A DNA stretch of 32,326 nucleotides from Arthrobacter sp. (GCF_030540645.1 NZ_JAUNVV010000035.1:1-32326); one strand, 5' to 3'; shown: positions 15,504-24,396, numbered from the stretch's first letter. Made by a program: numbers and translations. The notes: generated by a model from the letters alone, not told the origin.

Positions 15504-16790
15504 ATGATGGAAAGGATGACTTCCCCCCAAAACACTCCCAGCCCCGCCGTCTCCGCTTCTGCCGCGACCGCACCTGCCGCGACCGACTCCAAACGGCGTC
15601 CGGTCCGCCGCCCGGCCCAGGTCATGCCCGCCACCGAGGGCTGGGATCAGGCGAAGAACCCAGCAGGCCGCCCGCTACTGCAGTTCAAGTCGCCGCGCGT
15701 CTCCCAGCCGCCGGTGCACCTGGCCGACCTGACGCTGCCCGAGCGGGAGGCGAAGTTTAAGGAGATGGGTCTGCCCGCATTCCGTGCGAAGCAGCTCTCA
15801 GTGCACTACTTCCAGCACTACACCACCGATCCCGAGCAGATGAGCGACCTCCCCAAGGACCGCCGCGCCGAGATCACCGAGACGATGTTTCCGAAGCTGT
15901 TGACGGAGATCAAGCGCCTCACTACAGACAATGGCGATACCGTGAAGTTCCTGTGGCGCCTGTTCGACGGCTCGCTCGTGGAATCCGTCCTCATGCGCTA
16001 CCCCGGCCGCATCACCCTGTGCGTGTCCAGCCAGTGCGGCTGTGGCATGAACTGCCCGTTCTGCGCCACTGGACAGGCCGGGTTGACCCGCAACATGTCC
16101 ACCGCGGAGATCCTCGACCAGATTGTCCAGGCCAACCGCGTCATCGCCGAGGGCGGGCTGGGGAATCTGCGCCGCGACGGCGGGCATGACGCAGAGCGTG
16201 TCACCAACATTGTGTTCATGGGGATGGGCGAGCCGCTGGCGAACTACAAGCGCGTCATGAACGCCGTGCACCGCATGGTTGCCGACGGGCCAGAAGGTCT
16301 GGGCATGTCCGCCCGCGGCATCACGGTCTCCACCGTGGGCCTGGCCCCGGCCATTAACAAACTGGCGCAGGAAGGCCTGGCCATTACGTTCGCACTGTCG
16401 CTGCACGCTCCGGACGATGAACTGCGCGACGAGCTCATCCCCGTCAACGACAAGTGGAAGGTGGACGAGGTTCTGGACGCCGCTTACAACTACTACAAGG
16501 TCACAGGCCGGCGAGTATCCATCGAGTACGCGCTGATCAAGGACATGAACGACCACCCGTGGCGTGCCGAACTCCTCGCAAAGAAGCTCAACCAGCGCGG
16601 CCGCGGCTGGGTCCACGTGAACCCGATCCCGTTGAACCCCACCCCCGGCTCCATCTGGACGTGCTCGGAGCCGCACGTCATGCAGGAATTCATCGACACG
16701 CTGATTGAAAACGGCGTACCCACCACTTTGCGCGACACCCGCGGCAAGGAAATCGACGGCGCGTGCGGCCAGCTCGCCGCTGCCGAATAG
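15504..16790 (+). CDS. rlmN: Dual-specificity 23S rRNA/tRNA adenine-C2 methyltransferase RlmN
   Basis: A 428-residue radical SAM enzyme that methylates C2 of A2503 in 23S rRNA and, in many bacteria, A37 of some tRNAs. The radical SAM cluster ligands are Cys180, Cys184 and Cys187 in [25 protein letters not shown] and STVGLAP follow, and the C-terminal methyl-carrying Cys lies in [12 protein letters not shown]. The first 70 residues are an Ala/Pro-rich extension typical of actinobacterial members; the family core is about 360 residues. The start is between ATG 15504, 15507 and 15516. I take the first because a TATAAG -10 is placed for a leaderless start there. It is monocistronic, ending in a strong terminator. 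Confidence 0.95.
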   Translation: MMERMTSPQNTPSPAVSASAATAPAATDSKRRPVRRPAQVMPATEGWDQAKNPAGRPLLQFKSPRVSQPPVHLADLTLPEREAKFKEMGLPAFRAKQLSVHYFQHYTTDPEQMSDLPKDRRAEITETMFPKLLTEIKRLTTDNGDTVKFLWRLFDGSLVESVLMRYPGRITLCVSSQCGCGMNCPFCATGQAGLTRNMSTAEILDQIVQANRVIAEGGLGNLRRDGGHDAERVTNIVFMGMGEPLANYKRVMNAVHRMVADGPEGLGMSARGITVSTVGLAPAINKLAQEGLAITFALSLHAPDDELRDELIPVNDKWKVDEVLDAAYNYYKVTGRRVSIEYALIKDMNDHPWRAELLAKKLNQRGRGWVHVNPIPLNPTPGSIWTCSEPHVMQEFIDTLIENGVPTTLRDTRGKEIDGACGQLAAAE

Positions 16791-16816
16791 CGCAGCCCAG
16801 TCAAAGCAGCACTGAA

Positions 16817-16850
16817 GAACGACGCCGGAACCTGAGTTCCGGCGTCGTTC
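16817..16850 (+). terminator. Strong hairpin terminator of rlmN
   Basis: A perfect 15-bp stem, GAACGACGCCGGAAC with its complement, and a 4-base loop CTGA lie 26 bp after the rlmN stop. TTGGG follows, without a real T-run. The remaining ~140 bp up to the convergent PTH2-like gene shows nothing I can assign. Confidence 0.85.
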
Positions 16851-16992
16851 TTGGGTATGCGGCGCTTGGGTTGCGGCAAGAGAGGGGTCCCATCCCCGAG
16901 GAAGGGACCAACTGGCGAGAAAGGCGTTTCGTTGCTGTCATGTGGCAAGTTGTCCCCGTCCGCAGTGAGGAAGGGGTGACTTTGCCCCGGTC

Positions 16993-17649
16993 TCATTTCA
17001 CCTTGTGCACAGTGACGTAGGCGGTGGTGGAACCGGGCTCGATCTCGGTGCGTCCCGCGTCTTGGATGACGGGGCCGGCTGACTTCCGTGCACCTTTGCG
17101 GAACTCATTGGACGGCAGTTCCAGAATGCCCACGGGGAAACCGTCCGCCGCCCACGCCTCCACTACCGCAGGCTTGGACTCCAACAACCATGCGAAAAGT
17201 GCGTGCGCGGCCTGTGCTGCGGCCTTACCCGTAGACATGTCCAGGGAGGCGTTGAGCGCAATGTTCAAGGACTGTGGAGGCAGGGGATCACCGGCCGGCA
17301 GCGTGGTGCCTGAAACCTGCAGCTTGGCCAGCAGCTTCGGCATTTCCGCGGCGGGCATGGGAGGCAGACCGATGGCGCTCGCCTGGCCAACGGTGGACAG
17401 CACATGTTCCGGAAACGCAGCCAGGACCTTGGCGAACATCTTCGCGTCGGCACGCCGGACCGACTTGGCAAAGGCGCCTGCCGCCCATTGCTGCCAATCA
17501 GGGTTGTCGGGGTCGCGCATGAACGCCTGGACGGATGCCAACGCGGCGGCCGCAATGCCGTGTTGCTCGCTGGCCGGTTCCTCTCTGTCGACCAGCAAAA
17601 TGATGGGCTGGACCAATTCGTGCAAACTGCGTTCGGTGTATTCACTCAC
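16993..17649 (-). CDS. PTH2-type peptidyl-tRNA hydrolase-like protein
   Basis: 218 residues. The C-terminal ~100 residues carry the PTH2 pattern: LNIALNASLDMSTGKAAAQ with AAHA (compare M-x-x-GK-x-AAQ-x-xHA) and PVIQDAGRTEIEPGSTT (compare DAGxTxIxxGxxT) before the end. The PTH2 fold cleaves peptidyl-tRNA, releasing stalled peptides. Archaeal and eukaryotic PTH2 proteins are about 115-120 residues. Here an N-terminal region of about 100 residues (REEPASEQHGIAAAALASVQAF onward) precedes or interrupts the fold. The start is GTG 17649, with no strong ribosome site. It is convergent with rlmN and divergent from the aminotransferase gene. Bacteria normally rely on the unrelated Pth1, so this may be an accessory enzyme. 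Confidence 0.75.
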   Translation of the reverse strand: MSEYTERSLHELVQPIILLVDREEPASEQHGIAAAALASVQAFMRDPDNPDWQQWAAGAFAKSVRRADAKMFAKVLAAFPEHVLSTVGQASAIGLPPMPAAEMPKLLAKLQVSGTTLPAGDPLPPQSLNIALNASLDMSTGKAAAQAAHALFAWLLESKPAVVEAWAADGFPVGILELPSNEFRKGARKSAGPVIQDAGRTEIEPGSTTAYVTVHKVK

Positions 17650-17743
17650 CCATCAAGCGTAGGGGCATTGGCGTGTGGGAAGCTGGAGTTTGGTCCGTAT
17701 CAGCCGTACATGATGTACAAAAAGTTGTCGCCAAGGAGCGCCC

Positions 17744-18946
17744 ATGCCCAAACCACTCACCGTTGCCGCCCGTGCGAATGTGCAGCCGTTTGCCGTCATG
17801 GACATCCTGGCCCGCGTGGCCGAGCTTCGCGCGGAAGGCCGTAGCGTTGTTTCGCTGTGTGCGGGGGAGCCGGGCGGAGGGGCGCCCAGCGGTGTTTCAG
17901 CCCGGGCCGCGGAGCTTCACGCCTCAGGTACGGCGCTGACGTACACCCCGGCGCTGGGCGTGGCAGATCTGCGCGAGGCCATCGCAGGGCACTACAAACG
18001 CTGGTACGGGATTGACGTGCCAGCGCGCAATGTTGCCGTCACCACCGGTTCGTCCGGCGCCTTCATGCTAGTTTTCCTGGCAGCGTTCAACCCGGGCGAC
18101 AAAGTGGCCCTGGCCCGCCCCGGCTACCCGGCCTATAAGAACATCCTGAAGGCCTTGGGCGTTGACGTCATTGAGCTCGACGCCGGGGCAGACTCCGGTT
18201 TCCAGCCCACCCCCGAGCTGCTGGCGGCCGCAGTTGCCGAACACGGTCCGTTGACGGGCCTCGTCCTGGCCTCGCCCGCCAACCCCACCGGCACCATGGT
18301 CTCCCGGGACGAATTGGCCGCGCTGACCACTTGGTGCACGGAGCAGGGGGTGCGCCTGGTGAGCGATGAAATTTACCATGGCGTCACGTACCCGGATGCC
18401 GGCGCGGCGGACCCCCGCGGTGTGTGCACCTGGGAGCTTGACCGCTCCGGCGTGGTCATCTCCAGCTTCTCCAAATACTGGGGCATGACCGGTTGGCGGC
18501 TCGGCTGGGCGATCGTGCCCGACGACCTGATCCAGGCTGTCGATGCGCTGGCCGGAAATGTGGCCCTATGCCCGCCTGCACCGGCGCAAATTGCTGCCGT
18601 GGAGGCCTTTAGTGAGGAGTCCTACGCGCAGGCCGACGCGGCCGTCGCCGAGTTTTCCCGCACCCGCGACTACGTGCTGGGCAAAGTGGCCGATCTGGGC
18701 TGGGTGGATGCCGCCCCGGCCGACGGTGCTTTTTATTTCTACGCCAACCTTGGCCCGGCGCTCGCAGGTTTCAAGGACTCGGTGGAATACTGCTCCGCCC
18801 TGCTTGAAAATGAGGGCGTGGCGCTGGTTCCGGGCACCGATTTTGACGGCGTGGACGGGGGCGCCGCGGTTCGGCTGAGCTTCGCCGCCGGGTACGACGC
18901 CGTCCGCGAGGCACTGGAGCGGATCGAAACGTTCCAGCGGGCTTAG
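17744..18946 (+). CDS. Pyridoxal-phosphate aminotransferase, class I (AspAT/AlaAT-like)
   Basis: A 400-residue fold-type I aminotransferase. The PLP lysine is Lys244 in ISSFSKYWGMTGWRLGW. Other family elements are TGSSGAFMLVFLAAFNPGDKV, ASPANPTGTM with the conserved Asn, and the PLP-ring Asp/Tyr in LVSDEIYHGVTY; the substrate carboxylate Arg lies in AAVRLSFA near the end. AAGGAG is the ribosome site 5 bases before the ATG. It stands alone, with a bidirectional terminator shared with convergent purB. The specific amino donor cannot be assigned. Confidence 0.9.
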   Translation: MPKPLTVAARANVQPFAVMDILARVAELRAEGRSVVSLCAGEPGGGAPSGVSARAAELHASGTALTYTPALGVADLREAIAGHYKRWYGIDVPARNVAVTTGSSGAFMLVFLAAFNPGDKVALARPGYPAYKNILKALGVDVIELDAGADSGFQPTPELLAAAVAEHGPLTGLVLASPANPTGTMVSRDELAALTTWCTEQGVRLVSDEIYHGVTYPDAGAADPRGVCTWELDRSGVVISSFSKYWGMTGWRLGWAIVPDDLIQAVDALAGNVALCPPAPAQIAAVEAFSEESYAQADAAVAEFSRTRDYVLGKVADLGWVDAAPADGAFYFYANLGPALAGFKDSVEYCSALLENEGVALVPGTDFDGVDGGAAVRLSFAAGYDAVREALERIETFQRA

Positions 18947-18981
18947 GCAGGCGGCGCCCTGGTTATAACGGGCTCAACCAC

Positions 18982-19026
18982 CGGCGGCACCCAAGGAGCG
19001 CTTGAAGCGCAGCTTGGGTGCCGCCG
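18982..19026. terminator. Bidirectional hairpin terminator between aminotransferase and purB genes
   Basis: CGGCGGCACCCAAG (18982-18995) and CTTGGGTGCCGCCG (19013-19026) form a perfect 14-bp stem. The enclosed bases form an inner GCGCTT/AAGCGC hairpin. It sits 36 bp after one stop and 19 bp after the opposite one. Confidence 0.85.
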
Positions 19027-19044
19027 TCGTACTTTGTTTGGAGA

Positions 19045-20487
19045 CTACTTCTTCAGGTGGTCCACCAGGGACTCGGCGATGCCGATGTACTTGCCGGGGG
19101 TGAGGGCCAGCAGGCGGGCTTCGGCGTCGTCGGACAAGCCAAGACCGGAGACGAACTCCTGCATGCGGGCGGCGTCCACGCGGTGGCCGCGGGTCAGGTC
19201 CTTCAGGCGCTCGTACGGGTCCGCCATGCCGGGGACACCGGCGATGGCTTCGGCCCGCATGACCATCTGGATGGCTTCGGCGAGGACTTCCCAGTTGTGG
19301 TCGAGGTCATCGGCAAGCACGGCTTCGGCCGTGTCCAGGCGACCCAGGCCGCCTAGTACGTTGTTGATGGCCAGCAGGGAGTGGCCGAAGGCGACGCCGA
19401 TGTTGCGCTGGCTGGAGGAGTCAGTGAGGTCGCGCTGCCAACGGCTGGTGACCAACGTGGCGCCAAGGGTGTCCAGCAGGGCGTTGGAGATCTCCAGGTT
19501 TGCCTCGGCGTTTTCAAAGCGGATCGGGTTGACCTTGTGCGGCATGGTGGAGGAGCCGGTGGCCCCCGGAACCGGAACCTGGGCGAAGTAGCCGATGGAA
19601 ATGTAGCTCCACACGTCCGTGCACAGGTTGTGCAGAATACGGTTGAAGCGGGCCATGTCTGCGTAGAGCTCGGCCTGCCAGTCGTGGGACTCAATCTGCG
19701 TGGTCAGCGGGTTCCAGCTCAGGCCGAGGGACTCCACGAAGCCCTTGGCGACGGCCTGCCAGTCGGCGGTGGGAACGGAGGCGTAGTGTGCCGCGTAGGT
19801 GCCGGTGGCGCCATTGATCTTACCCAGGAATTCTGTCTTGGCCACGCGGTCCAGCTGGCGGGTCAGGCGGTGGGCCGTGACGGCCAACTCCTTGCCCAAT
19901 GTGGTGGGGGTGGCAGGCTGGCCGTGGGTGCGGGAGAGCATCGGGACGGCGCGGTTTTCTTCGGCCATGGCCGCAATCTTCTCCACGAGCGTGCGGGCCG
20001 CCGGCAGCCACACATCCTCCACTGCGCCTTTGATGCCGACTGCGTAGGAGAGGTTGTTGATGTCTTCACTGGTGCAGCCAAAGTGAACCAGCGGCTTCAA
20101 GCGGTCCAGGCCCAATGCGTCGAGACGGTTGCCGATGAAGTATTCCACGGCCTTCACATCGTGCACCGTGACTTTTTCAATGTCCGCCAGTTCCTGCACG
20201 GAAGCGGCATCAAATTCGCTCACGATAGCGCGCAGCCCGGTCTGCTGTTCGGCCGTCAGGGGCTCGGTGCCGGGCAGAGTGTTGTTGCTGGTCAGGTGGA
20301 TGAACCACTCAACTTCGACTCCAACGCGGTCACGGTTCAACGCAGCCTCGGAGAGATAGTCCACCAAAGGTGCTACGGCACCCGAATAGCGGCCGTCGAG
20401 GGGCCCCAGGGCAATGCGCTCGGAGGAAGCGGCCAGCGACAGGCGGCCGGAAGGGATGCGGGATGCGGAGTGTGTGGATTCAGACAT
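19045..20487 (-). CDS. purB: Adenylosuccinate lyase
   Basis: A 480-residue homotetrameric enzyme of purine synthesis. It splits SAICAR to AICAR and adenylosuccinate to AMP, each with release of fumarate. Family signatures are LGPLDGRYSG at the N-terminus, HFGCTSEDINNLS, SRTHGQPATPTTLGKE with the active-site His, and the lyase signature GSSTMPHKVNP at residues 311-321, whose first Ser is the usual catalytic base. The length suits the E. coli-type (about 456) subgroup plus a short N-terminal extension. The ATG at 20487 has no obvious ribosome site, so the true start could be a little downstream or leaderless. It is monocistronic. Confidence 0.95.
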   Translation of the reverse strand: MSESTHSASRIPSGRLSLAASSERIALGPLDGRYSGAVAPLVDYLSEAALNRDRVGVEVEWFIHLTSNNTLPGTEPLTAEQQTGLRAIVSEFDAASVQELADIEKVTVHDVKAVEYFIGNRLDALGLDRLKPLVHFGCTSEDINNLSYAVGIKGAVEDVWLPAARTLVEKIAAMAEENRAVPMLSRTHGQPATPTTLGKELAVTAHRLTRQLDRVAKTEFLGKINGATGTYAAHYASVPTADWQAVAKGFVESLGLSWNPLTTQIESHDWQAELYADMARFNRILHNLCTDVWSYISIGYFAQVPVPGATGSSTMPHKVNPIRFENAEANLEISNALLDTLGATLVTSRWQRDLTDSSSQRNIGVAFGHSLLAINNVLGGLGRLDTAEAVLADDLDHNWEVLAEAIQMVMRAEAIAGVPGMADPYERLKDLTRGHRVDAARMQEFVSGLGLSDDAEARLLALTPGKYIGIAESLVDHLKK

Positions 20488-20625
20488 GCGCCAATTCTTT
20501 CATGAACCGCCAATTCCTCCACAGCGGAGGTGTGCAGGCTGTGCTTCCACAAAATGATGGCTGGCTGTGGCAGTGAACACCAGGGATTCCTAGGCTTGTA
20601 TCGAGAACCCAAAAAGGAGGCATCG

Positions 20626-21087
20626 ATGAGGAACCCATGGTGGCCGGAACCGGGGCTGGGTGGGGTTGGAGAGTTCAGTGGGGTTGCGGGCCTGGGGGGC
20701 GGGGATGCGGCGCGGGCGGGCCCATCCGCCGAAGCGGTGGCCGTTGTGGCGCAGCGGATGGCAGGCCTTGCACAGGAGATGGAGTTCCTTCGAAGAGAAA
20801 TGGCGGGGCTCGAGGCAACGGACTGGCATTGCGCAGCCGCCACGGTGTTTCGCCAGTCCCTGTCCGCCTGCAGCATGGCAGTGGCGGCTGCTGTTCGGAA
20901 GGTTGAATCCGCGGCTGCTTCAGTCGGAAGCTACGGCACCTTCCTGCAGTCCTCACCGGCGTCGTCCGTCCAAGGTGAACCATGTGCGGCGCCGAATGCT
21001 CAGTTGCGGCAAGGAGCCGGAAGCGGGATGGAATTCGGGCCACGATTTAGTCACGGGTTTGGACTCGACTGGGGCGCAGGGTTTTAG
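20626..21087 (+). CDS. Small WXG100-like helical protein, function unknown
   Basis: 153 residues, mostly Ala/Gly-rich. Residues about 34-63 form an amphipathic helix (EAVAVVAQRMAGLAQEMEFLRREM). The turn AGLEATDWHCAAATVFR has Trp67 where WXG100 proteins have the W-x-G turn, although here it reads Trp-His-Cys. A second helix runs to about residue 105, followed by a Gly/Ser/Pro-rich tail. No signal peptide. The start is chosen at ATG 20626 because AAGGAGG lies 5 bases upstream; the frame opens earlier but lacks such a site. The next gene follows 79 bp later on the same strand and also begins with a helical region. I suggest an ESX-like secreted partner. This is inference from helix pattern and context and no ESX machinery is in the window. 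Confidence 0.55.
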   Translation: MRNPWWPEPGLGGVGEFSGVAGLGGGDAARAGPSAEAVAVVAQRMAGLAQEMEFLRREMAGLEATDWHCAAATVFRQSLSACSMAVAAAVRKVESAAASVGSYGTFLQSSPASSVQGEPCAAPNAQLRQGAGSGMEFGPRFSHGFGLDWGAGF

Positions 21088-21166
21088 CCGGGTGCGGTGC
21101 TGAGAAGCCGGGGTGAGAAACAGGGCTCGTGAACTGCATTGAAAAGCGGAGGATGGGGGTGCAGGC

Positions 21167-22744
21167 ATGGGGCACGATCCAGGGGTTGAAACCTCCTTCT
21201 CCATTGAAGGAGGGGCGGGATCAGTCAGCTACACCTTGGCAGAGATAACGGATGCGGGGGCTCGGCTGGCCCGTTTGGCCCAGCAGATGGATCCGCTGGT
21301 GGACAGGCTGCAATCGGAGTGGCTGTGGTTGACCGATGCAGCCCAAGGCGCGCCGGTCTTTCCGTACGGGCCGTTGGAAGACATTCAAAATGCCCTGTGG
21401 TCCTGCAAAGCTGCGTTGGCCGACACCGCTGGACTGGCTGGGAAAGCCCGGCAGGCCAGCGCGAATTATGCCCTCGCGGAAGCGCAGGCCATCAACGTGG
21501 CAGCATTGGCCAGCAAGTTGGTGGCCTTGGCGGAGGGACGAAATACCAGAAACTTGGCACTCTTGGCCCCCTGGACTCTGGCGGTGAAGGCAGGTCAGCT
21601 GGTGGAGCGTGTCAAGAAGCAGGGGTTGCGTGACAGCGTGGAGCAACTGCTTAACAATGGTGGAGCCACTGTTGCCGGTGCTCTAGGGACCGTATCAAGC
21701 CTCGCCTACCTGATGTCTGTACTGAGTCGAGGCGATGCAACAACGTCAGGCACGCAGCCCGCCTATTTCCTGCGCAAATTCTTTGATACAGCAGGTTTGA
21801 CGCGAGCTGGCCAGCTGTCTGTTCGTCGGGTTCCTGTCCAGGAATGGGATGCCAATGCAAAGCAATGGCCACCTGGCCATGCGATGGCGGATCCGCCAGC
21901 CGGGGAGCCGTGGGAAGTTGAGGCTAGTATTCATGGCATGCTTGCCGGCAGCCAAGACGCCTACGGGTATCCTCCCGGCTCCATTGGGGTGGTCCGGGTG
22001 GCGCGTGCGGACGGACAGATCGCATGGGTGGTGCATTTACCGGGAACAGAGGACTGGTCCACGATAGACAGCACGGTTCCGTTCGACATGGAAGGCAATA
22101 TGGAGGCCCTGACTGCGAAGTGGAAGGAACACTTCACGCAGAAGCAGGTGCTGGTGCAGGAACTCATCAAGTCAGCTCTTGAATCCGCTGGTGCACTGCC
22201 GGGGGAAGACGTCGTCCTGACGGGGCACAGCGGGGGTGGGATCCATGCTGCCGCAGCGTCGGCAGACCCGGCCTTTCTGGAGCAGGTCAACGTCAAAATG
22301 ATTGTCATTGCGGGTTCTCCGGCAAAGAATGCAGGTGTTCCCGGCACGATTTCCGTAGTCGATTTGGAAAATGACAATGACATCGTCACCGCTGTGGACT
22401 ATGGGCCTCCACCCGCGTCCCCGAACTGGGTGAGCGTTACTTCACACCGTCCACCGACTGCCAGGGGGGGAAGTCTGGGTGCCGTGGTTGAGCAGGCACA
22501 CTCCTTGGAGAACTACATGAAGGACGCAGCCAGCCTTGACTCAAGTGATGCTTCTGCCGTGCAGGCACCTTTGGAGACTTTGCGAAATGTTCTTGGAGCA
22601 GGTGTTGGAGTTGGCGCCGTGGTGAAGGGAACCAAGTTTGTCTATCAAGGTAAGGACTCCCCGGATCGGCCCAGGAAAGCCAAGCCAGTTGCCCCGCGCC
22701 CAGTGCCAGTGACCGGAGAGGACTACGCGCCGGGCTTACGCTGA
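21167..22744 (+). CDS. Helical N-terminus plus lipase-like alpha/beta-hydrolase domain protein
   Basis: 525 residues. Residues about 20-110 are helical with ITDAGARLARLAQQMDPLVDRL, a Trp-containing turn (Trp52, Trp54) and a second helix. They are followed by Tyr101-x-x-x-Glu105, which fits the YxxxD/E pattern of type VII substrates. Residues about 225-450 look like a lipase fold. Nucleophile Ser355 is in VLTGHSGGGIH, a candidate acid is Asp405 in NDNDIV and a candidate base is His445 in EQAHSLENY. There is no Sec signal or membrane anchor. GGGGGTGCAGG precedes ATG 21167. It follows the WXG100-like gene by 79 bp, probably one operon, and converges on the holin-like gene 8 bp away. It may be a secreted esterase, phospholipase or toxin; the substrate is unknown. 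Confidence 0.65.
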   Translation: MGHDPGVETSFSIEGGAGSVSYTLAEITDAGARLARLAQQMDPLVDRLQSEWLWLTDAAQGAPVFPYGPLEDIQNALWSCKAALADTAGLAGKARQASANYALAEAQAINVAALASKLVALAEGRNTRNLALLAPWTLAVKAGQLVERVKKQGLRDSVEQLLNNGGATVAGALGTVSSLAYLMSVLSRGDATTSGTQPAYFLRKFFDTAGLTRAGQLSVRRVPVQEWDANAKQWPPGHAMADPPAGEPWEVEASIHGMLAGSQDAYGYPPGSIGVVRVARADGQIAWVVHLPGTEDWSTIDSTVPFDMEGNMEALTAKWKEHFTQKQVLVQELIKSALESAGALPGEDVVLTGHSGGGIHAAAASADPAFLEQVNVKMIVIAGSPAKNAGVPGTISVVDLENDNDIVTAVDYGPPPASPNWVSVTSHRPPTARGGSLGAVVEQAHSLENYMKDAASLDSSDASAVQAPLETLRNVLGAGVGVGAVVKGTKFVYQGKDSPDRPRKAKPVAPRPVPVTGEDYAPGLR

Positions 22745-22752
22745 CTGGTTGC

Positions 22753-23181
22753 CTACCGGTGGGCCTGCGATTTACCCAGATTGCCGGCAATCATGGAGAC
22801 CACGCTGATGATCAGGGCAGCGAAGATTGCCGTCCAGAAGAAATCGTCAATCGTGAACTGGATGGGGGTGAATGTGCTTACCCATGCCGTCAGCCACAAC
22901 ATGGCCGCATTCACAACGATCGTAAATAGACCCAGAGTCAGAATGGTCACAGGCAGCGACAAAAACTTCACAATGGGTTTGACGAAAGCATTGACCACAC
23001 CAAAAATAAGTCCGATGAACAGATACGCCAACACTGTGTTGATGGTGTTCGCAGTCCCCTCCGGGCCGGCCACGTTATTGCTCACAATCGACGTGGAGGC
23101 AATCTGCATGCCTGGAAGAATCCAGGCGGCCAGCCAAAGGGCCAGGGCGTTTATTATTACTCGAACTACGAATCGGCGCAT
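22753..23181 (-). CDS. PF04020-type phage-holin-like family membrane protein
   Basis: 142 residues with four hydrophobic helices at about residues 5-25, 48-65, 75-100 and 113-132. The family pattern is clear: RRFVVRVIINALALWLAAWILPG at the start, IFGVVNAFVKPIVKFLSLPVTILTLGLFTIVVNAAMLW in the middle. Despite the database name (Mycobacterial 4-TM phage holin superfamily), this is a chromosomal membrane protein found across many bacteria and there is no phage gene nearby. It is transcribed convergently to the hydrolase gene with only 8 bp between stops and divergently from the aminotransferase gene. Function unknown. Confidence 0.85.
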   Translation of the reverse strand: MRRFVVRVIINALALWLAAWILPGMQIASTSIVSNNVAGPEGTANTINTVLAYLFIGLIFGVVNAFVKPIVKFLSLPVTILTLGLFTIVVNAAMLWLTAWVSTFTPIQFTIDDFFWTAIFAALIISVVSMIAGNLGKSQAHR

Positions 23182-23247
23182 ATGCTCATCGTTCCACAGT
23201 CTGGCGATAAAGAGCCTTCCCGGCTGGTGCAGGCTTAAGCTTTAGAT

Positions 23248-24369
23248 ATGACCGAGACAAACAGCACGGCGCAATCCAGTGTGCAACCGCGGCCCGTGGT
23301 GGGCCTTCTGCCCAAATATGCGGCAGGCAAACCTCCAGAGGCGGTGCCTGGGCTGGAAAGCTTCAAACTTTCCTCCAATGAAAACCCCCTGGGACCGGTT
23401 CCGGCCGTTCTGGAAGTACTGCGCTCGGCAAGTGGGGTTAACCGCTATCCGGACACCAGCTGCACACTGCTGCGCAACGCCTTGGCCACGTTCCTAGACA
23501 TACCCGCGGACGACGTCGTAACGGGTGCCGGCAGTCTCGGCGCACTGAACCAGATCCTGGCGGCGTTCGCAGGTCAAAACAGCGACGGCGGCCAAGACGA
23601 AGTCGTTTACGCCTGGCGTTCCTTCGAGGCCTACCCCATCTGTGTGGGGCTGGCCGGGGCGAAAAGTGTTCAGGTCCCGGTACGAGCCGATGGCAGCCAT
23701 GACTTGGATGCGATGGCGGAAGCCGTCACGGAGAACACGAAGGTGGTGCTGCTGTGCACGCCAAACAATCCCACCGGACCGGCACTGTCTGCTCAAGATG
23801 CCGAGGGCTTCATCCGCAGCATTCCAACAAACGTGGTGATTGTGGTCGATGAGGCGTACACGGAGTTTGTTCGAGCCGAGCAGGCCGTCGATGGCCTTGC
23901 CCTCTACCGCAAATACCCCAACGTTTTGGTGCTCCGAACATTCTCCAAGGCTCATGGCATGGCCGGATTGCGGGTGGGCTATTCCATTTCCCAGCCGGGC
24001 ATCACCCAATATCTCCGCGCCGCGGCAACACCCTTTGCGGTCTCGGGGGTTGCTGAGCTGGCTGCGGTGGCGTCGTTGGAGAACTACGCACAAGTTGTGG
24101 AGAGAGTACAAAGCCTGGTGGATGAGCGTGACCGTGTCACTGCGGGACTCGCGGCTCTTGGCTGGTCCATCCCTGACGCGCAGGGAAACTTTGTCTGGCT
24201 GGAACTCGGTGCCAACACCCAAGAGTTTGCGGCATTGGCCCAGAGTCATGCGCTGTCAGTGCGGGCCTTCGGTGACGAGGGGGTCCGGGTGAGCATCGGC
24301 GAAACCGAAGCGAACACCCGATTCCTTGAAATCTGTGCTTCTTATACAAAAGCGCCACGACGTTCCTAG
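23248..24369 (+). CDS. hisC: Histidinol-phosphate / aromatic amino-acid aminotransferase (HisC/Pat family)
   Basis: A 373-residue PLP aminotransferase. The N-terminal VVGLLPKYAAGKPP and FKLSSNENPLGP are the HisC-type signature, and the PLP lysine is Lys234 in RTFSKAHGMAGLRVGY. LCTPNNPTGPALS and VIVVDEAYTEF supply the other PLP contacts. No other his gene is nearby, so it is more likely the second paralogue (HisC2/Pat), which in Actinobacteria often transaminates phenylalanine or other amino acids. It precedes the branched-chain keto-acid dehydrogenase operon on the same strand, but a 163-bp regulatory region separates them. A TAAGCT -10 at 23236-23241 is placed for a leaderless start at ATG 23248; no ribosome site is seen. 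Confidence 0.82.
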   Translation: MTETNSTAQSSVQPRPVVGLLPKYAAGKPPEAVPGLESFKLSSNENPLGPVPAVLEVLRSASGVNRYPDTSCTLLRNALATFLDIPADDVVTGAGSLGALNQILAAFAGQNSDGGQDEVVYAWRSFEAYPICVGLAGAKSVQVPVRADGSHDLDAMAEAVTENTKVVLLCTPNNPTGPALSAQDAEGFIRSIPTNVVIVVDEAYTEFVRAEQAVDGLALYRKYPNVLVLRTFSKAHGMAGLRVGYSISQPGITQYLRAAATPFAVSGVAELAAVASLENYAQVVERVQSLVDERDRVTAGLAALGWSIPDAQGNFVWLELGANTQEFAALAQSHALSVRAFGDEGVRVSIGETEANTRFLEICASYTKAPRRS

Positions 24370-24396
24370 CGGTTAACAAAGGCATGTTTTGCCTGT

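Noticed and set aside
16851-16992. Intergenic stretch after the rlmN terminator checked for a small RNA or ORF
   Set aside because: No promoter-terminator pair, ribosome site with ORF, or strong secondary structure could be identified.
19381-20505. 374-codon open frame opposite purB
   Set aside because: It is an antisense shadow with low-complexity Gly/Val-rich translation, while the purB frame carries clear lyase signatures.
22753-23181. Holin-like family name suggesting prophage or an immunity protein for the lipase-like gene
   Set aside because: There are no phage genes around it. The gene is convergent to the hydrolase gene and not in its operon, and PF04020 proteins are ordinary chromosomal membrane proteins.
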